DNA of 64,000 bases from Acutalibacter sp. 1XD8-33 (GCF_003612555.1 NZ_RAZF01000004.1:1-64000), one strand, 5' to 3'; shown: positions 16,798-25,920, numbered from the stretch's first letter. The notes: generated from the letters alone by a model not told the origin. Numbers and translations are program-made.

Positions 16798-18178
16798 GGC
16801 GGATCATCTCCCGGGAGGTGAAGCGCATGTATTCCGGCTGCCAGTGGACGGGGATGTCGATGGTGGCTCCGTGGCGGTTCTTGGCCACGATGATCTCCGC
16901 CGCGCTGGTGTCCATGTCCTCGGTGACCTCTCCCCCCTCGCTGGCGGCGTTATAGGCCTCCCGGTGGAGGAAGATCACGATATCCGCGTCCTGCTCGATG
17001 GAGCCGGAGTCCCGCAGCTCGGAGAGGCCAGGGCGGTGGTCCTTGGTGCGGTCCGTGGGCCTGCGCAGCTGGGACATGGCGATTACCGGCACGTCCAGCT
17101 CCTTGGCCATGATCTTCAGATTCCGGGTGATATCGCTGATCTCATTGACCCGGTTGTCGGTCCTCTTGGTGCCGGACATGAGCTGCAGGTAGTCCACAAT
17201 CACCAGATCCACGTTTTTCAGCCGCCGGACCTTGGCCTTCATCTGGGGCACGGTGATCCCCGGCGCGTCGTCGAAATAGAGCTCCGCCTTGCTGAGGATG
17301 TCCCCCGCCTCGATGAGCCGGGACCACTCCACCTCGGTCAGGTCCCCGCTGCGCAGCTTGGTGCCCTCCACAGAGGCCTCGGTGGAGAGCATCCGGGAGG
17401 AGAGCTGCTCCTTGGCCATCTCCAGGGAGAAAAAGGCCACCCGCCGCTTGTTGGCAATGGAGGCGTGCCGGGCGATGTTCAGCCCGAAGCTGGTCTTACC
17501 CACGCCGGGCCGGGCCGCCAGCACGATCAGGTCCGAGCGGTTCAGGCCGGTGATGGTGCTGTCCAGCATCCGGATGCCCGTGGGGATCCCCCGGTACTTG
17601 TCCTGGTCCGGAGAGTTCAGCCGGTCTAGACGGTCGAAGGTCTCCAGCAGGATCTCCCGGATGGGCTGCAGGCCCTGGACGGCCTTGCCTTGACGGATCT
17701 CATAGATCCGCTGCTCGGCGGAATCCAGTAGAAGGGAGGACTCCTCCGTTCCGGCACTGGCGTCATCCAAAATGCCTTTGGCCGCCTGAATCAAGGTGCG
17801 CACGTCATACCGATCCCGGACGATCCGGGCGTAGGCCTCCACATTGCTGAGAGAGGGCACCAGCTGGGCCAGCTGGGTCAGATAGACCCGGCCGGTCTCC
17901 CGGTCGAACTCCGGAACTTCCCGGAGCTTTTCCAGCACGGTGACAAAGTCCACCGGCTGGCCCAGGGTGTACATCTCCAGCATGGCCCCGTAGATCAGCT
18001 GATTATTCACCGCGTAGAAGTACTCCGCCCGGGGCAGAATCTCCGCGATGACGGAGAGGCACTGGGCGTCCAGCAGCACGGCCCCCAGCACAGACTGTTC
18101 TGCCTCCAGGCTGAAGGGCACCTGCACCCCCGGCTGGGCCTGGGTGTTCAGATAGCTTTCCCTGCTGTCGTAGTCCAT
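16787..18178 (-). CDS. dnaB: Replicative DNA helicase DnaB
   Basis: A 463-aa hexameric 5'-3' replicative helicase (called DnaC in Bacillus). An N-terminal DnaG-binding domain (VPFSLEAEQSVLGAVLLD) precedes a RecA-like ATPase with Walker A ARPGVGKTSF, IVDYLQLM (Walker B) and the LRDSGSIEQDADIV signature. The frame is open upstream through repeat DNA; the ATG at 18178 starts the conserved region and has AAGGAG upstream. It heads a dnaB-tilS-hpt-ftsH cluster. Confidence 0.96.
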   Translation of the reverse strand: MDYDSRESYLNTQAQPGVQVPFSLEAEQSVLGAVLLDAQCLSVIAEILPRAEYFYAVNNQLIYGAMLEMYTLGQPVDFVTVLEKLREVPEFDRETGRVYLTQLAQLVPSLSNVEAYARIVRDRYDVRTLIQAAKGILDDASAGTEESSLLLDSAEQRIYEIRQGKAVQGLQPIREILLETFDRLDRLNSPDQDKYRGIPTGIRMLDSTITGLNRSDLIVLAARPGVGKTSFGLNIARHASIANKRRVAFFSLEMAKEQLSSRMLSTEASVEGTKLRSGDLTEVEWSRLIEAGDILSKAELYFDDAPGITVPQMKAKVRRLKNVDLVIVDYLQLMSGTKRTDNRVNEISDITRNLKIMAKELDVPVIAMSQLRRPTDRTKDHRPGLSELRDSGSIEQDADIVIFLHREAYNAASEGGEVTEDMDTSAAEIIVAKNRHGATIDIPVHWQPEYMRFTSREMIRHEQ

Positions 18179-18525
18179 CTTCCGGCTCCTTTCCCTTCTG
18201 GGGGCGGTTGTAGGCCTCCTGAAACCTTCAAAAACTTTCCTTTGCAACATTTCGCAGTCAAGGGGTGGAAAACTTGGCTTTGCCAAGTTTCGGCCCCATT
18301 GCGGGAGTTTGAGGGGTGAGCGTTCTGCCGGATACTTGGCAAAGCCAAGTATTGCAGACCATGCTGCGAACCAACCGAAGCGGCAGCTGAGACTCAACAC
18401 CCTCAAGATCTTTTCACGTGAGCAAAACGCAGGAAGATAGGGAAACAGTCCGATGGACTGTTTCCCGTAAGAAACCCTCGTAGGGGGTTCTTGTTTGGCT
18501 TTGCATATGCAAAGCCAAACATATC
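18179..18525. repeat. Repeat-rich intergenic region between rplI and dnaB
   Basis: Holds an AACTTGGCTTTGCCAAGTT hairpin near 18271-18290, an exchangeable-hairpin module at 18316-18394, a GAAACAGTCC/GGACTGTTTC stem near 18441-18464, an AAGAAACCC/GGGTTCTT stem near 18470-18494 and TTTGGCTTTGCATATGCAAAGCCAAA near 18494-18521. The last three recur in inverted order near 50180-50266. No gene is supported. Confidence 0.65.
18316..18394 (+). repeat. Exchangeable-hairpin module, copy 2
   Basis: The inner palindrome is a TACTTGGC/GCCAAGTA stem with flanking TTCTGCC/TTGCAGA, quite unlike copy 1. The core ATGCTGCGAACCAACCGAAG and the tail CGGCAGCTGAGACTC are conserved. Confidence 0.7.
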
Positions 18526-18972
18526 CTACTCCTGACAGACCACCACGCTCATGGTGGCGGAGATGCCGTTGTAGAACTTCACCTCAAAGCTGAAGGTGCC
18601 GTAGGACTTGATATCGTTATCCAGCACCACCTTACGCTTGTCCACCTCCACGCCGTACTGCTTCCCGATCTCCTCGGCGATCTCCTTGGCGGTCACAGAG
18701 CCGAAGAGCTTGCCCCCCTGGCCCGCCTTGGCGTAGATCTTCACCGCCCGGCCGGTGAGGGCCTCGGCATTCTTTCTGGCCTGGTCCGTCTCGGTCTTGA
18801 TCTTATACTCCTTGGCGGCCTCGGCGTTTTTCAGCTCGTTCATGGCCTGGGCGTTGGCCTCCTTGGCCAGCTTCCGGGGCAGGAGGAAGTTCCGGCCGTA
18901 GCCGTCGGAGACCTCCTTCAGCTCCCCCTTCTTCCCGATGGACTTCACGTCCTGTAAAAGAATCACTTTCAT
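18526..18972 (-). CDS. rplI: 50S ribosomal protein L9
   Basis: A 148-aa ribosomal protein binding 23S rRNA near the L1 stalk. The N-terminal [17 protein letters not shown] motif and GYGRNFLLP are diagnostic, followed by the long connecting helix and the C-terminal domain with [16 protein letters not shown]. It lies between gdpP and dnaB, as in Bacillus, although here a phosphorylase gene and repeat DNA separate it from gdpP. Confidence 0.97.
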   Translation of the reverse strand: MKVILLQDVKSIGKKGELKEVSDGYGRNFLLPRKLAKEANAQAMNELKNAEAAKEYKIKTETDQARKNAEALTGRAVKIYAKAGQGGKLFGSVTAKEIAEEIGKQYGVEVDKRKVVLDNDIKSYGTFSFEVKFYNGISATMSVVVCQE

Positions 18973-19530
18973 GTCTGCTCATCCTTTCTGAGATGTATCG
19001 ATTTTTAATAGATTTTTTATATGGGGGCCTCTGGGGCCCAATGGCGCGTCCAGATTCCAGCACACCGCGCCTAGTATGTGCGAGGTGGGAACTGGATTTC
19101 GCGGTGTGTCATGAGTTTTGCTATGCAAAACTCTGTCAAGTCTGGTGCGCCCGTGCGCTCAGATAGCGGATTCCGGTTTCCAGGGAACTTTTTTCTCTTG
19201 CAAAAAGTTCCCTCTTGCCGCTACGCGGCAATTCACCCTCAAAAAATGCGCTTCTCAGGTGTTTAAGGTCAAGGGCAAGGTCGTGAGGCTCTGCCTCACA
19301 CTCCGCGAGCTTTTGAAGAAAGCTAAGACTTCGCAGAGCGAAGTCTGCAAAACTTTTACTCTGGTTAGCTTATCGAAACAATTAAAACGTTCACGACGAA
19401 CGAAATGAGGAGTGGGTAAAAGTTTCGTCAACCTTTTCAAAGGTTGCGGAGGTTTGGAGGGCGATAATCGCCAGTGGCGATTTGCCGTCGCCGACCGAGC
19501 CGGCAGGCGAAACCCAGAGCCTCCAAGGTC
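18973..19530. repeat. Repeat-rich intergenic region upstream of rplI
   Basis: A 558-bp gap without a supported gene. It carries GTTTTGCTATGCAAAAC near 19111-19128, a GGAACTTTTTTCTCTTGCAA-type slippery stem near 19182-19211, GTGAGGCTCTGCCTCAC near 19284-19302, AGACTTCGCAGAGCGAAGTCT near 19326-19347, the AACCTTTTCAAAGGTT palindrome near 19431-19446, and a short module copy at 19461-19515. Confidence 0.65.
19461..19515 (+). repeat. Exchangeable-hairpin module, copy 3
   Basis: The shortest opening: GCGATAATCGCCAGTGGCGA forms the inner hairpin, followed by the core GCCGACCGAGCCGGCAGGCG and AAACCC in place of GAGACC. It lies directly after an AACCTTTTCAAAGGTT repeat. Confidence 0.6.
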
Positions 19531-20316
19531 TTAAAGGCCGTCCCGCCCAGCCAGCCCGGCCATGCGCTTGCCGGTCTCCACCGCAGCCCGGAAGCAGACC
19601 TCCTCCAGGCCCCGGCCCTTCTCGTGGAGGATACCGCTGTCCCAGCCGTCCCCATCCAGGGTGTCGGTGGCGTAGAAAAACTGGGCGAAGCGCACGCCCC
19701 GGAACCGGGCCACGGCCGCAAGGCTGGCGCACTCCATCTCCACTGAGATGCAACCCTGCTCCCGGCGGCGCTCCGTTTTGTCCCGGGTCTCCCGGAAAAA
19801 GGCATCGGTGGTCCAGGTCTTGCCTTCCGCGAAGGGATAGCCCAGGGCGGTCAAGGCCTCCCGGCAGGCGGCGACGCTCTCCAGGTCCAGCTCCACCTCG
19901 TTCGCCGGGGGGAGGTAGTGGTAGGAGAAGCCCTCGTCCCGGATGGCGGCGGTGGGCAGCAGCAGCTTCCCGTGGGTGACCTCCCGGTTCAGCACCCCGG
20001 CCGCGCCGAAGTACACAAAATATTTCCCTCCCTGGGGGATGCTCTCCTCCAGGGTGCCTCCGGCTCCCGGCCCGCCGATCAGGGGCAGGAACACTGCCGC
20101 GCTGGCCCCGAAGGCCTCCACCCGGTAGATGGGGATGGGCCCCAGGCAGCAGCCAAAATGGCTGATCTCCTCCCCGCCGTAGGCGCTGAGCACCCATTCC
20201 AGGATATGCCGGGAGAAGATGCCGACGCAGATCTCCGGGAAGCCCTCCACCGGCCGGTAGCAGTCCTCGGGGTTGATGATAGCCCGGGGATTTGGGTCGA
20301 ACTCGTTGTGGAGCAT
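19531..20316 (-). CDS. Nucleoside phosphorylase family protein
   Basis: A 261-aa member of the PNP/UDP phosphorylase superfamily, which splits nucleosides with phosphate. Supporting features are the FEICVGIFSR-like phosphate region (FPEICVGIFSRHILE), the GPGAGGT glycine-rich turn, and the catalytic-domain segment GCISVEMECASLAAVA, which matches the conserved purine/uridine-ribose site with its Glu-Met-Glu. The ATG at 20316 has a perfect AAGGAGGAA site. Uridine is the more likely substrate, but it is not fixed by the sequence. It sits alone between repeat-rich gaps. Confidence 0.8.
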   Translation of the reverse strand: MLHNEFDPNPRAIINPEDCYRPVEGFPEICVGIFSRHILEWVLSAYGGEEISHFGCCLGPIPIYRVEAFGASAAVFLPLIGGPGAGGTLEESIPQGGKYFVYFGAAGVLNREVTHGKLLLPTAAIRDEGFSYHYLPPANEVELDLESVAACREALTALGYPFAEGKTWTTDAFFRETRDKTERRREQGCISVEMECASLAAVARFRGVRFAQFFYATDTLDGDGWDSGILHEKGRGLEEVCFRAAVETGKRMAGLAGRDGL

Positions 20317-20470
20317 GGGGATTCCTCCTTTGTCTGGGGCTGGGATTTCCAGCACATTTTTTATATACGGGGGCCTTTTGGGCGCGGCGGCGCGTTCTCG
20401 GCTGGTACATTGGCCGGTCCGGAGACTTGGCAAGGCCAAGTCTTAGCCTTGCGCTGGTCGTCGTGTGGGG

Positions 20471-20550
20471 GTGAGCGTTCTGCCGGATACTTGGCAAAGC
20501 CAAGTATTGCAGACAACGCTGCGACCTGACCGAACCAGCAGGTGAGACCA
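20471..20550 (+). repeat. Exchangeable-hairpin module, copy 4
   Basis: It shares the long inner TACTTGGC/GCCAAGTA hairpin with copy 2. The core is AACGCTGCGACCTGACCGAA and the tail CCAGCAGGTGAGACC, followed by a second AGGCGAGACCC. Confidence 0.7.
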
Positions 20551-20710
20551 GGCGAGACCCCCTGCTTCGCTTTGCAAAACTCGGATAGTTAACCGAGCGA
20601 AGCGAGCATTAACTATTATTCACCACTTCAAAAAATGCGCTTCTCAGGTGTTAAGGTCAAGGGCAAAACCTTGGGGACGCCGTCCCCAAACCCCTGCAAC
20701 CTTTGAAAAG

Positions 20711-20764
20711 GGCGCTGGTCTCCGGTGGAGACCGTCAAACGCCGACCGAACCGACAGGTGAGAC
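20711..20764 (+). repeat. Exchangeable-hairpin module, copy 5, inside another repeat
   Basis: The inner hairpin is GGTCTCCGGTGGAGACC, with core ACGCCGACCGAACCGACAGG and tail TGAGAC. It splits a repeat that elsewhere reads AACCTTTGAAAAGGTTGACG continuing into AAACTTTTACCC: here AACCTTTGAAAAGG lies to the left and GACGAAACTTTTACCC to the right of the module. Confidence 0.7.
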
Positions 20765-20838
20765 GACGAAACTTTTACCCTGGTCAGCTGAGTGCGTTAC
20801 ACTCCGCTTGATTCCATCTCCATTCCTAGCGTCAAGTG

Positions 20839-22815
20839 CTAGGAAGTGATCGTCGTCTCCTCCAGCTTCTGGTCCAGGGCGCGGATCAGAATCCGGCGGG
20901 CCTCGCCCATGGTGGTGTTCTTTAGCTGGGCCCCCGCCATGGTGAAGTGCCCCCCACCGCCGAATTCCTCCAGAATCAGCTGCACGTTCACGTCCCCCAG
21001 GCTTCTGGCGGACATGCTCACGTCGCTGCCCACCTTGTAGAGCACAAAGGAGGCCATCACCCCCTGGATGGAGAGCAGCTCATCCGCTGCCTGGGCTGCC
21101 GCAATCCGGAGATCATCAAACTCCCAGCTGGAGGTGGCAATGGCGCAACCCTTGTAGATCTCCGCCTCGGAAACCAACTGGGCCTTACGCTTGTAACCGT
21201 CCAGGGTGTTGGAGAAGAGCTTTTTCACCGTCACCGTGTCCGCTCCCCGCCGGCGCAGATAGGCTGACGCCTCGAAAGTGCGCACGCCGGTTTTCAGCAC
21301 AAAATTCTTGGTATCCAGCATGATTCCGGCCAGCAAGGCTTGGGCGTCCGCCCGGTCAATGGCCGAAGAGCGGATATACTGTACCAGCTCCGTCACCATC
21401 TCGGAGGCCGAGCTGGCATAGGGCTCGTGGTAGAAAATCAGGGCATTTTTGATGTGGGTCACCATCATCCGGTGGTGGTCGATGACAACCACTCGGGAAA
21501 TCCGGTTCAGCAGCTCCCGGCTTTCCACATAGTTTATGGAATGAGTGTCCACCACAATCAGCAAAGAGCGCTCCGTAGCTGTCTGCAACGCTTCTAAAGG
21601 ACCAATGAACACGTTTTCCTCCGGGTAGCTCTCCTCCACCATATCAACCAACACGCCAGCCAGAGTGGACCCCCGGTTGATCACAACGTTGGCATGCTTC
21701 TCCAGGCCCTTGGCTATTGCGGCCCACATGCCCACCGCCGCACCCACGCTGTCCAGGTCCGAATTGGCGTGGCCCATGATAAACACACGGTCACTGGCCT
21801 TCACATGATCTGCCAGGGTGGCGGCAATCACACGGGTGCGTACCTTATCCCGCTTTTCCACGCCCTTGGAAAGGCCGCCGAAAAACTCGTATGTATCGCC
21901 CCCCTGCATCACTGCCACCTGATCTCCGCCCCGGCCCAGGGCCATATCCAAAGCCTGCCGGGCCCAGCGCTCGCTTTCCGCCACCGTAGCCGCTCCCCGG
22001 CCCACACCAATGGATACTGTGGCGCTCATATGGTTGCGGCTGTTCTTTACCTCCCGCACGCTATCCAGAATTCGGAATCGGGTCTGTTTGGCCTCCTCGA
22101 TATGGGCATCGTCTGTGAGAAACAGGTAGCGGCCGCTGGAGAGTCTGCGGATAAAGCCGTCCAGCCCATCCAGCACCCAGCTCCGCAGAACAGCCTCCAC
22201 CTCCGCCGTTACCCGGGACTCTTCTCCGCCCGCGCCGTCCCGGGCCATCTCCTCCCGGTTATCAAACACCGCCAGACAGACCACCGGCTTTTTCTCTCGG
22301 TACTCCTTGTTCACGGCTTTCAGGTCCGTATCATCTACAAAGTACAGCACATAGCCCTGCCGGGCCTTGGCCCCGTACACCGTATATTCCCGGCCCTTGT
22401 AGGCCACTGATGTCCCCCTCTCCTCCATAACCTGGCGGAAAGTTTTGGGATAGACGAATTTCAGCACATTCTCCCCCAGCACAGGCTCCCTCCTGCCCAG
22501 GGAATCCTCGAAAGCCCGGTTGACCCACACCAGATCCCCTGCGGGGGCCACTACCGCCACCGGCAGGGCAAACGCCTCTAGGGCCTCCCGCTCCTCCCCG
22601 TCCAGCACCTTCTCCGCCGCCCGCAGCGTAGTAACCGCGTTCTGCCTGTACAGGATTCCCGAAACCGTTACCGCCAGGGCGCAAAGGCCCGCTGCCGTCG
22701 TCTCCACGATAAAGACAATCCTGCTGAAGGGATAGCTGGCTACAGCCATCACCAGCATTGCCGCCGCCATGATGTACATCAGGGGCGAGGTTACCCAGAC
22801 CCTCTTTCTCCGCAC
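20839..22815 (-). CDS. gdpP: Cyclic-di-AMP phosphodiesterase GdpP
   Basis: A 658-aa membrane protein of the GdpP/YybT family that hydrolyses c-di-AMP, a regulator of osmolyte and wall homeostasis. Two N-terminal transmembrane helices (about 12-60) are followed by a PAS-like domain, a degenerate GGDEF domain (no intact GGDEF; SSGRYLFL and SIGVGRG segments) and a DHH/DHHA1 domain with GHANSDLDSVGA, VVIDHHRM and the C-terminal GGGGHFTMAGAQ. The start is GTG with AAAAGGAG eight nt upstream. It is gene-linked to rplI and dnaB, as in Bacillus. Confidence 0.94.
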   Translation of the reverse strand: MRRKRVWVTSPLMYIMAAAMLVMAVASYPFSRIVFIVETTAAGLCALAVTVSGILYRQNAVTTLRAAEKVLDGEEREALEAFALPVAVVAPAGDLVWVNRAFEDSLGRREPVLGENVLKFVYPKTFRQVMEERGTSVAYKGREYTVYGAKARQGYVLYFVDDTDLKAVNKEYREKKPVVCLAVFDNREEMARDGAGGEESRVTAEVEAVLRSWVLDGLDGFIRRLSSGRYLFLTDDAHIEEAKQTRFRILDSVREVKNSRNHMSATVSIGVGRGAATVAESERWARQALDMALGRGGDQVAVMQGGDTYEFFGGLSKGVEKRDKVRTRVIAATLADHVKASDRVFIMGHANSDLDSVGAAVGMWAAIAKGLEKHANVVINRGSTLAGVLVDMVEESYPEENVFIGPLEALQTATERSLLIVVDTHSINYVESRELLNRISRVVVIDHHRMMVTHIKNALIFYHEPYASSASEMVTELVQYIRSSAIDRADAQALLAGIMLDTKNFVLKTGVRTFEASAYLRRRGADTVTVKKLFSNTLDGYKRKAQLVSEAEIYKGCAIATSSWEFDDLRIAAAQAADELLSIQGVMASFVLYKVGSDVSMSARSLGDVNVQLILEEFGGGGHFTMAGAQLKNTTMGEARRILIRALDQKLEETTITS

Positions 22816-22930
22816 CTTTTTCAGCTCCTTTTCCCGGTCAGTACACGGTCAGAACCTTTTTCTTAGCGCCGTCTCACGGCCCGCTTGATATTACCTCCAC
22901 GCCCAACAGTTAGGAAAAATACGCGGTCCA

Positions 22931-23012
22931 GGGGCGGGGAAAATCGCCAGTGGCGAAGAGTTCATGCCTGCATGAACTCTCGTTCTGACCCGACCGAACC
23001 GGCAGGTGAGAC
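22931..23012 (+). repeat. Exchangeable-hairpin module, copy 6
   Basis: Carries two inner hairpins: ATCGCCAGTGGCGA and GAGTTCATGCCTGCATGAACTC. The conserved CCGACCGAACCGGCAGGTGA tail ends in GAC. It is the longest copy. Confidence 0.65.
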
Positions 23013-23034
23013 AGGCCCCTGGTAGGGTGTGGGG

Positions 23035-23092
23035 GTGAGTGTCTGCCAGTGGCAGACATGCTGCGAACCGACCGAAGCGGCAGCTGAGACTC
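23035..23092 (+). repeat. Exchangeable-hairpin module, copy 7
   Basis: Same inner palindrome as copy 1 (TCTGCCAGTGGCAGA) with the tail CGGCAGCTGAGACTC seen in copy 2, so it looks recombinant between the two types. Only about 22 bp separate it from copy 6. Confidence 0.7.
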
Positions 23093-23406
23093 AAAGCCCC
23101 ACGGCCTTGCCGTAGGCGGCGATCTGTGCCGCCGTAGGCCAGAAAACACTTCAAAAATTTCCTATAATTTATTGCAGAAGTAATAATAACATATCAATCT
23201 CTTGCGAAAATAATTTTTTTAGTAATATGGGGCCTCCGGGCGCAAAAGACTTGGCAAAGCCAAGTCTCCCGCGCCCTGCGGCAAGACCTTGGAGACTCCG
23301 TCTCCAAACCTCTGCGAGCTTTTGAAAAAGCTCGACCAAAACTTTTCCCTTCGTGCCGCCGGCCCGCTGCGCTTCCGGCAGCGTTCCCCATGTCCCGCGT
23401 AAGGGT

Positions 23407-25467
23407 TCAAACTTCCATGATAATGGGCAAAATCATGGGGTTGCGCTGGGTTTTCCGGTAGAGGAAGCGGGAGAGCTCGTCTTTCACGCTCTGTTTCATA
23501 CCGCTCCAGTCCCGCACCCGCCTGTCCGCGCAGTCCTCCAAGGTTCGGTACACCAGCTTCCGAGCCTCCTCCATCAGCGCCTCGGACTCCTTCACATACA
23601 CAAAGCCCCGGGACACAATGTCCGGCCCGGCAGCCACCCGGCCCGTGGCTCCATCGATGGAGCACACCGCTACAATCAAACCGTCCTCCGCCAGATGCTT
23701 GCGGTCCCGCAGCACAATGCTGCCCACATCGCCCACGCCCAAGCCGTCCACCATCACGCAGCCCGCAGGCACGTCGCCCAGGCGTTTCAGGTGATCCTCA
23801 TGAATTTCGATCACATTGCCAATGTCCCCAATAAAAATATTCTCCCGGGGCATCCCCATGGCCATGGAAAGCCCCGCGTGCTTTTGCAGGTGCTTCTGTT
23901 CCCCATGGACTGGGATAAAGTACTTAGGCTTTACCAGGCTCTGGATCAGCTTGAGCTCCTCCTGACAGGCGTGGCCGGACACATGCACCTCGTACATGGA
24001 CTCATAGATCACCGTACACCCCTGCTTCAAAAGCTCGTCTACCACCGCGCCCACGGTTTTCTCGTTGCCCGGGATGGGCCGGGCAGAGATAATAATGAAG
24101 TCATTGGGCCCAATAGCCACCTGACGGTGGTCGGAAAAGGCCATGCGGGTCAGGGCGGACATGGGCTCCCCCTGGCTCCCCGTGGTAATCAGCACCAACT
24201 GGCCAGGCTCATAGCGGTTGATCAAGTTCAGGTCCACCAGCACGCCGTCGGGCACGTTCAGGTAGCCCAGCTCGCTGGCAATACCCATCACGTTTACCAT
24301 GCTCCGGCCGGAGAGGGCCACCTTGCGCCCATATTTCACCGCGCAGTTGATAATCATCTGCACCCGGCTGATACTAGAGGCAAAGGTCGCCACAATGATC
24401 CGCTTCCCCTCCGCCCGCATAAAGAGGGAGTCCAGAGAGTCGTTCACCCGCTGCTCTGTCTGGGTGTAGCCCTGGCGCTCCGCGTTGGTGGAATCCGCCA
24501 GCAGGGCCAGCACGCCTTCCTTGCCCAGCTCCGCGAATCGGGCCAGATCGATCATCTGCCCCTCGGCGGGGGTAAAATCGATTTTGAAGTCCCCGGTGTG
24601 CACCAGTACCCCGGCGGGACTGTGGATGGCCAGAGACACGGAATCGGCGATGGAGTGGTTCACATGGATCAGTTCCACCTCCATACAGCCCAGCCGGATA
24701 CGGCTGCCGGGGGGCGTCACCATCAACCGGGCCGACCCGGTGAGGTTATGCTCCTTGAGCTTGCTTTCAATCAGCCCCATGGTCAGGGCCGTGCCGTAGA
24801 CCGGCACATTGAGCTTTTTCAGCAGGTAAGGCACCGCGCCGATGTGGTCCTCATGGCCATGGGTGATCACCACGCCCCGAATTTTGCTCCGATTCTTCTC
24901 CACAAAGGTGAAATCCGGGATCACCAGGTCCACTCCGGGCATTTCATCGTCAGGAAAGGCCAATCCGCAGTCTACGATAATCATGTCATCCTGGCATTCG
25001 TAGAGAGTAAAATTTTTTCCGATCTCATTGAGCCCCCCTAAAAAATACGCCTTGATCCCCGGCTTATGGGAGGACTTTCTGGTTCTGCCCCGGCCTCTCT
25101 TGGAAGATGAAGCCGCGCCTGCACTTCCAAGGGTTCCCGAAACCGCAGCGGTAGCCTGTACCGCTTTTTGAGCTGCAGCCGTCATAGGCGCCGTGCCCAG
25201 AGTCTGGCGTTTGCCTCCGGCCGGCCGGCCCTGCCGCTTCTTTTCCGGAACGGGCTGCTTTTTGCCCTCCTGCTGAGCGGATTTCTGGGCGGGTTTTCTC
25301 TGCCTGCGGGAAACCTCTTGCTTGCCGCCCGGCCGCTCCGCCGGAGCCCTGGGCCCGGAAATCTTCCCTATCTTGGGAGTCTCCTGCTGCGCCGCCTCCT
25401 TCCCCGGGGTCTGAGTCCGGCGGGGCCTTCCGCCGGATCTGCTATTCTTTTTTTCCTTTTCTGCCAC
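23407..25467 (-). CDS. rnj: Ribonuclease J with long basic N-terminal extension
   Basis: A 686-aa MBL/beta-CASP ribonuclease with 5'-3' exo- and endonuclease activity in mRNA decay and rRNA maturation. The core begins near residue 140 (KAYFLGGLNEIGKNFTLYE) and has VVITHGHEDHIGA (zinc ligands), GSQGEPMSAL, and the late ISARPIPGNE and SGHACQEELK motifs. RNase J is usually about 550-560 aa. Here about 140 extra residues rich in Lys, Arg, Gln, Pro and Gly precede the core and look disordered. A GTG at 25467 with GAAGGAGGAAG upstream starts the extension, so it is translated if this start is correct. Confidence 0.92.
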   Translation of the reverse strand: MAEKEKKNSRSGGRPRRTQTPGKEAAQQETPKIGKISGPRAPAERPGGKQEVSRRQRKPAQKSAQQEGKKQPVPEKKRQGRPAGGKRQTLGTAPMTAAAQKAVQATAAVSGTLGSAGAASSSKRGRGRTRKSSHKPGIKAYFLGGLNEIGKNFTLYECQDDMIIVDCGLAFPDDEMPGVDLVIPDFTFVEKNRSKIRGVVITHGHEDHIGAVPYLLKKLNVPVYGTALTMGLIESKLKEHNLTGSARLMVTPPGSRIRLGCMEVELIHVNHSIADSVSLAIHSPAGVLVHTGDFKIDFTPAEGQMIDLARFAELGKEGVLALLADSTNAERQGYTQTEQRVNDSLDSLFMRAEGKRIIVATFASSISRVQMIINCAVKYGRKVALSGRSMVNVMGIASELGYLNVPDGVLVDLNLINRYEPGQLVLITTGSQGEPMSALTRMAFSDHRQVAIGPNDFIIISARPIPGNEKTVGAVVDELLKQGCTVIYESMYEVHVSGHACQEELKLIQSLVKPKYFIPVHGEQKHLQKHAGLSMAMGMPRENIFIGDIGNVIEIHEDHLKRLGDVPAGCVMVDGLGVGDVGSIVLRDRKHLAEDGLIVAVCSIDGATGRVAAGPDIVSRGFVYVKESEALMEEARKLVYRTLEDCADRRVRDWSGMKQSVKDELSRFLYRKTQRNPMILPIIMEV

Positions 25468-25816
25468 AAATCTTCCTCCTTCAGTTCTCCCCAGCCGGAC
25501 GCCTGTTGGCAAACAGAGCCAAGCCCCGCCCTCATGGCAGGGCGCGGCCGGAGAGGTTTTGATACCGGCGTTCCATATGGAATCCGTGTTTTTCTATAAC
25601 AAAAAGCGGCGTCTGCCGCATTAAGCCGTAAAGATAGTACCCCTATTTTACTATTTCTGGCATTGCCTGTCAAGTCGGCATTGCCAGAGCGCGGTTTCTT
25701 TTGTAAAGTATATTTTTTGAAACAATACCCATGTTTCAGTGTAGGCGGCAAAAGCGGGGCTTATTCCCTTTTCCCCGGACGCGGGAAAATTTTTCGGAGA
25801 TCTTCCCTTCGGGGGC
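25468..25816. other. Divergent intergenic region rnj/nifS
   Basis: This region separates the minus-strand rnj from the plus-strand nifS operon. It has no repeats of the host mosaic type and no supported gene. A CGGCGTCTGCCG hairpin lies near 25608-25619, and AT-rich sequence near 25690-25740 may hold the rnj promoter. Confidence 0.4.
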
Positions 25817-25846
25817 TTGACAAAGTATACTAAAAAGGTATATATT
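25817..25846 (+). promoter_or_regulatory. Promoter of the nifS operon
   Basis: A perfect TTGACA (25817-25822) is followed by AT-rich DNA with overlapping -10 candidates TATATA (25839-25844, spacer 16) and TATATT (25841-25846, spacer 18). No Rrf2/IscR-type regulator gene is adjacent. Confidence 0.65.
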
Positions 25847-25920
25847 TATCTAGCAAGGGAAAACTGATTCTGTTCTCCCAATTTCTTGAAGATACCATTC
25901 TTGAAAGGATGTCTGAAAAT

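Larger units (their letters stand above)
20317..20838. repeat. Repeat-rich intergenic region between gdpP and phosphorylase
   Basis: A dense mosaic with no gene: AGACTTGGCAAGGCCAAGTCT (20424-20444), module copy 4 (20471-20550), a GTTAACCGAGCGAAGCGAGC stem near 20589-20614, GCGCTTCTCAGGTGTTAAGG near 20637, TTGGGGACGCCGTCCCCAA near 20673-20691, and an AACCTTTGAAAAGG repeat that is interrupted by module copy 5 (20711-20764). Confidence 0.65.
22816..23406. repeat. Repeat-rich intergenic region between rnj and gdpP
   Basis: A 591-bp gap with no gene supported. It holds module copies 6 (22931-23012) and 7 (23035-23092); copy 6 is framed by CCAGGGG (22928-22934) and CCCCTGG (23016-23022), which can pair. 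There is also AGACTTGGCAAAGCCAAGTCT near 23247-23267, a TTGGAGACTCCGTCTCCAA hairpin near 23290-23308 and GAGCTTTTGAAAAAGCTC near 23316-23333. An AT-rich stretch at 23157-23224 may contain the gdpP promoter. Confidence 0.65.

Noticed and set aside
7163-23092. CRISPR array suggested by the recurring modules
   Set aside because: Copies are spread over 16 kb between genes, not regularly spaced, and no cas gene is present.
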